Of a stretch of 19,701 bases of DNA, positions 15,102-19,701 are shown piece by piece. The stretch is taken from positions 1 to 19,701 of the forward strand of contig DASZKW010000093.1 in assembly GCA_035552775.1 (NCBI GenBank). The letters are read 5' to 3'. How positions within the stretch are numbered: position 1 is the first letter of the stretch; every line of letters starts with the position of its first letter. Position numbers and translations under genes: made by a program. Source of the DNA: DASZKW01 sp035552775 (lineage in GTDB: Bacteria; Actinomycetota; Acidimicrobiia; Acidimicrobiales; Palsa-688). A model generated the notes under the pieces. It was not told the DNA's origin. It made no database searches and saw only the letters and a list, made by a program, of their open reading frames with translations.

Positions 15102-16583
15102 ATGACCGATCCAGGCAGGACCCTCACCGACCCGATCGCCGCCGCCGACGCCCGGCGCTGGAAGGCGCTTTGCGTGCTGGCGCTGATGCAGTTCATGCTC
15201 GTGCTCGACATCACGGTGGTCAACGTCGCACTACCCCAGATCCGCACCGAACTCGGGTTCTCCCAGGCGGGGCTGGCCTGGGTGATCGACGCCTATGTCC
15301 TGATGGCCGGTGGCCTGCTGCTCCTCGGGGGGCGCCTCTCGGACCTGCTCGGCCGGCGTCGCATGTTCCTCGTCGGGATCACCCTCTTCGCCGTGGCCTC
15401 CGCCCTGAGCGGGGCGGCCACCGGGCCGGGGATGCTGATCGCCTGCCGCTTCGCTCAGGGCGCAGCCGAGGCGCTGGCGGCGCCGGCGGCCTTCGGGCTG
15501 GTGGCCCTCCTGTTCCCCGACGCCAAAGAACGGGCCAAGGCCATCGGGATATTCGGCGGCGTCGCCGGCCTCGGCGGCACGCTCGGGCCGGTGATCTCCG
15601 GGCTGATCCTGCACGCCTCGAGCTGGCGGTGGATCTTTTTCATCAACATCCCCGTGGCCGCGGCCACAATCGTCGCCGTCCGCCGGTTGGTCGACGAGAG
15701 CAGGGCGATGGCCCCACGGGCTGCTGGTCGCACCGACGTCGGCGGGGCGGTGCTGGTTACCGCCGGCCTGGTGTCGCTGGTGTACGGCCTGATCCAGGCG
15801 GCCAGCCGGCCGTGGGGCGCATCCCAGGTGCTGGTGCCCCTCGGAGCGGGCCTTGCGCTCCTGCTGCTGTTCGTCGCACGCGAGCACACGGCGGCCAACC
15901 CGCTGGTCCCGCTGCATTTTTTCACCAACCGGACACGCGTCACCGCCAACGTGGTCACGTTGTGCTTCGCCAGCGTCTTTTTCACCCTGTTTTTTCTGAT
16001 GACGTTCTACTTCCAGCAGGTGCACCACTACACGGCGTTGCGCACGGGGCTGGCGTACCTGCCGTTCGGGATCGCCATCAGCGCCGGCATCGGCGTGTCG
16101 AGCAAGCTGGTCACGAGGATCGGCGTCAAGGCGCTCCTCGGTGTGGGCTTCGTCCTCGGTGCCATAGGGGTGTTCGCCCTGACGGGCATAAGCGCGCACG
16201 GCTCTTACCTGACCGAGGTCCTCCCCGGGATGGTGCTCATGGCCGTCGGTTCGGGTCTGTGCTTCTGCGGGTTCGCCAACGCCTCTGTCCACGGGGTCAC
16301 CAGCGAGGACGCCAGCCTGGCGTCAGGTGTGCAGACCGCCGTGCAGCAGGTGGGCGGGGCTCTCGGGCTGGCCGTGCTCGCCACCCTGGCGCTGCGCCAC
16401 GCCACCGCGGCGATGCGCCACGGCGTCGGCTCGGCGGCGGCGACGACGGCGGGCACCGTGGCGGCCTTCCGGATCGGAGCGGTCATCATGATTGTCGGGG
16501 CGGTTTCGGTGTGGCTGCTGTTCGAGCGGGTGACCACCGAGGTGCCCGTTCGCGCCGAGGTGGCTCTGCCGGCGCCGGTGTGA
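15102..16583 (+). CDS. MFS transporter, DHA2 (EmrB/QacA) family, 14 transmembrane segments
   Basis: 493 residues, the normal length for a 14-helix proton-driven drug exporter. Motif D1 LDITVVNVALP (35-45), motif A GGRLSDLLGRRR (76-87), motif C-like GGTLGPVISG (158-167) and the family sequence WRWIFFINIP (175-184) are clear. It sits in the cytoplasmic membrane and probably exports a hydrophobic or cationic compound; the substrate cannot be told. The start at ATG 15102 agrees with the leaderless promoter. It is divergent from the WYL regulator, presumably its repressor, and ends 27 bp from the convergent protease gene. Confidence 0.93.
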   Translation: MTDPGRTLTDPIAAADARRWKALCVLALMQFMLVLDITVVNVALPQIRTELGFSQAGLAWVIDAYVLMAGGLLLLGGRLSDLLGRRRMFLVGITLFAVASALSGAATGPGMLIACRFAQGAAEALAAPAAFGLVALLFPDAKERAKAIGIFGGVAGLGGTLGPVISGLILHASSWRWIFFINIPVAAATIVAVRRLVDESRAMAPRAAGRTDVGGAVLVTAGLVSLVYGLIQAASRPWGASQVLVPLGAGLALLLLFVAREHTAANPLVPLHFFTNRTRVTANVVTLCFASVFFTLFFLMTFYFQQVHHYTALRTGLAYLPFGIAISAGIGVSSKLVTRIGVKALLGVGFVLGAIGVFALTGISAHGSYLTEVLPGMVLMAVGSGLCFCGFANASVHGVTSEDASLASGVQTAVQQVGGALGLAVLATLALRHATAAMRHGVGSAAATTAGTVAAFRIGAVIMIVGAVSVWLLFERVTTEVPVRAEVALPAPV

Positions 16584-16610
16584 ACGGTTTTCGCTGCCGG
16601 CCGAGCGGGG

Positions 16611-17537
16611 TCAGCTGTGCCCGCAGGAAGCCGGGTGGTACAAGGCTTTCAGTCCTGCGAGATCGCCGGCCTGGTAGCTGGTGAAGCCCTGGTCGACCGG
16701 GTTCATCACCACCTCCGCGGGGTTGTGCCCGAGGCCGACGGCGTGCCCGAGCTCGTGCAGCAGGACCGGCTCCTCGCCGGCCCGGCGCGCTGGCCCGGCT
16801 TCTAGATGCGACGAGATCCGGATGCTCACCTTGAGAAAGTGAGCTCCGAAGGGATCGGAGACGACCTGATACCTGGTCACCCCCGCCTCGCCGGCGGCGC
16901 CGGGGCGGGGGTTGTACATCGAGGGGTCCCAGGCGATAGAGATGAACGCCGTACCGGACCGCTGCGTCAGGCGCAGCCCGGTGGCGACGTTGAGTTCGTC
17001 GATGGCCTTGCGTACGTCGGCGAGGTATCCGGGGGGAGCACCGGCTGGATCGACGGAGTACGTCAGCGTGCTGCAGCGAGCCCAGGTGACCGGATCACCA
17101 GAGGAGGTGCAGCGCTCGAAGGTGTACTCGGCCCCCGCCGGGTACGAGGACGAACTGCACGAACCGGAGGCCTGGACGCCGACGCGCCCGGTCAGCTGGG
17201 CGCCGAGGCTGGGGTAAAGCGTATGAGAGTTCATGGACAGAATCGCACGCCCGGCGATGATGGCAACGGCCACGAGCACGAAGCTGAGTACCGCCCGGCG
17301 CCGGGGCGCCCTCGGGCGCGGCGCACGGGCCCCCAAAGCCGCACCAGGGCGCGCTGGGTCCCACAGCGGGGGGCTGTGTTGGCTTGGCGCGGCGCGCCGT
17401 GCTGGGTCCCATGGCGGGAGGTCGTGGTGGTCGGCAGCCGCCCGTCGTGCCGCCGCCGCCCGCTCCGCTGCGGACGGTTCGTGAGGCGGGGGTGGGGGTG
17501 TGCTGCGGGGTGCCATGGGGGCACGATGGTCCCACAT
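16611..17537 (-). CDS. Membrane-anchored metzincin-type zinc metalloprotease
   Basis: 308 residues. The zinc motif HELGHAVGLGH (261-271) gives ligands H261, H265, H271 and catalytic E262. VMNP (277-280) is the Met-turn, with M278. This is the matrixin/M10-like metzincin pattern. Residues 1-80 are cytoplasmic, rich in Pro, Ala and Arg, with a repeated WDPAR element (43-47 and 59-63). One transmembrane helix spans about 82-100, so the protease domain is outside. Four of the five cysteines before the protease core (126-155) may pair, and C305 is near the end. No cysteine-switch propeptide is seen. The start could also be M8 (17516). The substrate is unknown; cell-surface or matrix proteins are plausible. 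It is divergent from the LLM oxidoreductase. Confidence 0.85.
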   Translation of the reverse strand: MWDHRAPMAPRSTPPPPPHEPSAAERAAAARRAAADHHDLPPWDPARRAAPSQHSPPLWDPARPGAALGARAPRPRAPRRRAVLSFVLVAVAIIAGRAILSMNSHTLYPSLGAQLTGRVGVQASGSCSSSSYPAGAEYTFERCTSSGDPVTWARCSTLTYSVDPAGAPPGYLADVRKAIDELNVATGLRLTQRSGTAFISIAWDPSMYNPRPGAAGEAGVTRYQVVSDPFGAHFLKVSIRISSHLEAGPARRAGEEPVLLHELGHAVGLGHNPAEVVMNPVDQGFTSYQAGDLAGLKALYHPASCGHS

Positions 17538-17643
17538 GGTCCCGATCGCCGGAGGTTTCGGTCAGGTGGCTGCCATCGGGGAACAGAAATTCCGCCAGAT
17601 GGCATCCTGTCCGACAGCGACGGAGCAGGGAGCGGACTGAGAC

Positions 17644-18510
17644 ATGAAGATCGGCTTGCACGTGTCTGACTTCACCTGGCCGGGCGGCCCCACGACGATC
17701 GCTGCGGATCTGGCCCGGGTGGCCGCCGCGGCAGAGGACCAGGGTTTCGCCAAGCTGAGCGTCATGGACCACGTGTGGCAGATCGGCCCGCTCGGCCCGC
17801 CGGAGCACGAAATGCTGGAGGCCTACACCACCCTCGGCTACCTGGCAGGCCGCACGGAACGGATCGAGCTGCTGGCGTGGGTGACCGGGGTGGTCTACCG
17901 GGCGCCGGGATTGCTGGCCAAGGCGGTCACGACCCTCGATGTGCTCTCGGGTGGTCGGGCCTGGCTGGGGATCGGGGCGGCGTGGAACGAGCCCGAGGCG
18001 CGTGGCCTCGGCTTGGCGTTCCCCCCAACGGCCGAGCGGTTCGAGCGCCTGGAGGAGGCGCTGCAGATCTGCCTGCAGATGTGGAGCGACGACGACGGCC
18101 CGTTCTCTGGGAAGCACTACCAGCTCGAGCGGACTCTCAACTCGCCCCAGTCTCGGACCCGACCGCACCCCCCGATCCTCATCGGGGGCGCCGGCGAGAA
18201 GAAGACCTTGCGCCTGGTGGCCCAGTACGCCCAAGCCTGCAACCTCTTCGCCGGTCCCGATATCGAGCACAAGCTCGACGTCCTCCGCCGGCACTGCGAC
18301 GCCGTCGGGCGCGACTACGACGAGATAGAGAAGACGGTTATGGGCCCGCTCGGTCCCGCAGGAGAAGGTGTAGGCGAGTTGATCGAATCGATGCGCCACC
18401 TGGCCGGCCTGGGAATTACCCACTATCACGGGACGGTGCCCGGCGTCGCCTCGATCAGCCCGCTCGAATTGCTCGGCGAACGGGTGATACCCGTGGTGGC
18501 AGGCTTTTAG
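17644..18510 (+). CDS. LLM-class (F420-dependent type) oxidoreductase
   Basis: 288 residues, the family's usual size. The bacterial luciferase-like TIM barrel is shown by the start MKIGLHVSDFTWPGG, the cofactor-site region SVMDHVWQIG (39-48), and TTLDVLSGGRAWLGIGAAWNEPEARGLG (about 96-123). The later barrel strand PPILIGGAGEKKTLRLVAQYA holds the flavin-phosphate region. In actinobacteria most such proteins use coenzyme F420, sometimes FMN. The substrate cannot be predicted. A purine-rich GGGAG lies about 16 nt before the ATG, a loose ribosome site. The YdeI-like gene follows after 50 bp with no evident functional link. Confidence 0.9.
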   Translation: MKIGLHVSDFTWPGGPTTIAADLARVAAAAEDQGFAKLSVMDHVWQIGPLGPPEHEMLEAYTTLGYLAGRTERIELLAWVTGVVYRAPGLLAKAVTTLDVLSGGRAWLGIGAAWNEPEARGLGLAFPPTAERFERLEEALQICLQMWSDDDGPFSGKHYQLERTLNSPQSRTRPHPPILIGGAGEKKTLRLVAQYAQACNLFAGPDIEHKLDVLRRHCDAVGRDYDEIEKTVMGPLGPAGEGVGELIESMRHLAGLGITHYHGTVPGVASISPLELLGERVIPVVAGF

Positions 18511-18560
18511 CCCCTCGGACACAGAATGGGTCACTGGCGTGAGAGACGCGATGTGGCCGT

Positions 18561-18941
18561 GTGGGAGGTCGAACACCACCATCCGACGGGTGGGCTGTCC
18601 TCCCCTTCGACACCGACCTAGCATTTGACGCTTGGCTCGACGCTCATCACGGCGACCAGCCCGGACTGTGGGTCAGGTTCGCCAAGAAGGGTAGCGGCAT
18701 CGCTTCGGTCACCTTCGACGAGGCCCAAGAGCTCGCCATGTGCCTCGGATGGGCGGACTCCAAAATTCGCAGGTACGACTACTTCTTCTACTTGCTCCGC
18801 TTCCAGCCGAGGAAGCGCAAGTCGACGTGGTCGGCGGCCAACAAGGACCCGGCGCGGCTAACTGCCGAGGGGCGCATGCGGACTGCGGGCCTTTCCGCAA
18901 TGGAGGCAGCCAAGGTGAGTCGACGTTGGGACAGGTCGTGA
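18561..18941 (+). CDS. YdeI/OmpD-associated family protein, C-terminally shortened
   Basis: 126 residues from GTG 18561, with no clear ribosome site. The conserved core of the family is present: GLWVRFAKKGSG (35-46), TFDEAQELAMCLGWADSK (51-68), FQPRKRKSTWSAANK (81-95) and GRMRTAGLSAMEAAK (104-118). Relatives are usually about 180-200 residues and continue after the RWD motif with an Ala-rich helical part. Here the frame ends right after RRWDRS, and no continuation appears in the other two frames, so the C-terminal part is lost rather than frameshifted. It may be a functional short form or a decaying gene. The role of the family is poorly known (linked to bacteriocin or peptide resistance in some annotations). 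Confidence 0.75.
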   Translation: MGGRTPPSDGWAVLPFDTDLAFDAWLDAHHGDQPGLWVRFAKKGSGIASVTFDEAQELAMCLGWADSKIRRYDYFFYLLRFQPRKRKSTWSAANKDPARLTAEGRMRTAGLSAMEAAKVSRRWDRS

Positions 18942-19263
18942 AGCTTCGTCGGCCAGGCGGCTGAACGCGGGTCGGAAAGTGTGGCGCTTCGAGCCGAGCA
19001 GCCGGCCGGCGATGGCCGACTAGCCGCTCCGGCTGGCACCGGGTGGGATGCGAGACCAGGGTGAGGAGAGGATCGGCGTCTCACCCGACGCGGAGCGCAT
19101 GGCACCGTTGTTCTCCTGCCTGTAGCGATCGCTGTCAACGCCGGGTGGATTCACGGCAATACCAGGCGGCGGCGTCGCCTACCCTGGCAAGCGACATCTG
19201 CTGTACCAATGCTGTACCAGCCTCACTGGCCGGAGTTGCGGCAAGACTCCCGGTCAGGCACAC
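18942..19263. other. Gene-free stretch upstream of the tRNA
   Basis: About 320 bases without a convincing coding frame; the open frames here have shadow-like Arg/Pro/Ser-rich products. The first part may be the eroded end of the YdeI-like gene. Near the right end there is a paired direct repeat (19200-19219). No terminator or promoter was recognised with confidence. Confidence 0.5.
19200..19219. repeat. Direct repeat GCTGTACCA, two copies with 11-bp period
   Basis: GCTGTACCA at 19200-19208 and again at 19211-19219, 45 bp before the tRNA. The spacing is one helical turn. It resembles paired protein-binding (arm-type) sites near integration sites, but this is only suggestive. Confidence 0.7.
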
Positions 19264-19337
19264 GGGGACGTAGCTCAGCTGGCTAGAGCACCTGCTTTGC
19301 AAGCAGGGGGTCGTGGGTTCGAGTCCCATCGTCTCCA
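19264..19337 (+). tRNA. tRNA-Ala (anticodon TGC)
   Basis: 74 nt cloverleaf. Acceptor stem GGGGACG/CGTCTCC with the G3-U70 wobble pair that identifies alanine tRNAs (19266 with 19334); D-arm GCTC...GAGC; anticodon stem CCTGC/GCAGG with loop TTTGCAA, anticodon TGC at 19298-19300; variable loop GGGTC; T-arm GTGGG-TTCGAGT-CCCAT. The discriminator A is at 19337. CCA is not encoded (ACCG follows). It reads GCN alanine codons, chiefly GCA and GCG. Confidence 0.97.
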
Positions 19338-19701
19338 CCGCTGTGACCAGGGGTTTTATCGATTCTGACAGTCCTGGAGGAGCCCCCGAAGGGGTGCCAT
19401 GGCACATCCATGGCACATTTCATCGAGGGGAGGACGAATCGCGGGACGGGTCCGCTGACAAGGCCGACAGGAATGGGGACGGCGCGTAACAGGCAGGTGA
19501 CCGGCGATAAGCCGGGGGGGAACATCAGGAGTCGTGAAACCGCAGGATGCTCGATAAGGGGCGTGGCCAGTGCGTGGACAGCGTGCTGCGCTCCAAGCAC
19601 ACCCTCTTCTCTGTAGCCTGTGCCCCGGACGTCGCGGGCGGCCTCCTGCTCTCAGAGCCGCGTTCGGGGAGATGACCGCCGGGTAGGGAGCGGCACGAAG
19701 A
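19338..19701. other. Gene-free stretch downstream of the tRNA to the window edge
   Basis: No believable protein gene. It contains a GC hairpin (GCCCCC...GGGGTGC near 19382-19397) and the exact 11-bp tandem repeat at 19397-19418. No integrase gene and no second copy of the tRNA 3' end was found within the window. Confidence 0.5.
19397..19418. repeat. Exact tandem repeat CCATGGCACAT, two copies of 11 bp
   Basis: Copies at 19397-19407 and 19408-19418, starting 59 bp after the tRNA. The period equals that of the repeat on the other side of the tRNA. TGGCACA-type repeats are seen near tyrosine-recombinase attachment sites, which often use tRNA genes; the link here is inference. Confidence 0.75.

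Noticed and set aside
17572..17603. GCCATC/GATGGC inverted repeat between the protease and LLM genes
   Set aside because: Six-base arms 20 bp apart are expected by chance in a region of this composition.
19135..19600. Minus-strand frames with sequences like MGLEPTTPCLQSRCSSQLSY and DGTRTHDPLLAKQVL
   Set aside because: These are the familiar false proteins made by translating a tRNA gene backwards; the real feature is the tRNA-Ala.

Overview
The window is very GC-rich, uses GTG and TTG starts often, and carries an F420-type LLM oxidoreductase and an extracellular protein ending in DGGIFxFG repeats. This points to an actinobacterium, probably of the Acidimicrobiia group. That placement is inference from composition and gene content only.

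Layout. (1) 1-1863, minus: the N-terminal 621 residues of a secreted beta-propeller protein that runs off the left edge. (2) 1903-2193, plus: a small unknown protein with an apparently leaderless start. (3) 2258-5529, minus: a probable operon reading right to left. It starts with a 45-residue one-helix protein, followed by a possible 38-residue pentapeptide-repeat peptide, a saccharopine-dehydrogenase-like NAD(P)-binding protein and a class B penicillin-binding lipoprotein. (4) 5676-6935, plus: a class III PLP aminotransferase. (5) 7021-14003, plus: a sugar-ABC/two-component locus. (6) 14055-16583: a WYL-domain regulator divergent from a 14-helix drug-type MFS exporter, sharing a palindromic operator. 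(7) 16611-17537, minus: a membrane-anchored metzincin-type zinc protease. (8) 17644-18941, plus: an LLM oxidoreductase and a shortened YdeI-family protein. (9) 18942-19701: no protein gene seen, but a tRNA-Ala(TGC) flanked on both sides by 11-bp-period direct repeats.

The most interesting part is region 5. One polypeptide joins a complete sugar-type ABC ATPase domain, GAF-like sensory sequence and a complete KdpD-like histidine kinase, with no transmembrane segment. Its stop codon overlaps the start of an OmpR/KdpE-type response regulator. The next three genes are a XylF-like sugar-binding lipoprotein, a single-domain XylG-like ATPase and a XylH-like permease. The kinase's ATPase domain is clearly a paralogue of the stand-alone ATPase, and both share the segment QDLALCDNLD just after the Q-loop, in the region that normally contacts the permease. 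Upstream of the binding-protein gene lies an array of GTTCAyG direct repeats with about 11-bp spacing, placed as a PhoB/PhoP/KdpE-type regulator box would be. My working model, an inference, is a self-contained circuit: the kinase reads the state of the sugar importer by docking an ABC domain on it (or by competing with the XylG-like ATPase), phosphorylates the regulator, and so sets expression of the importer.
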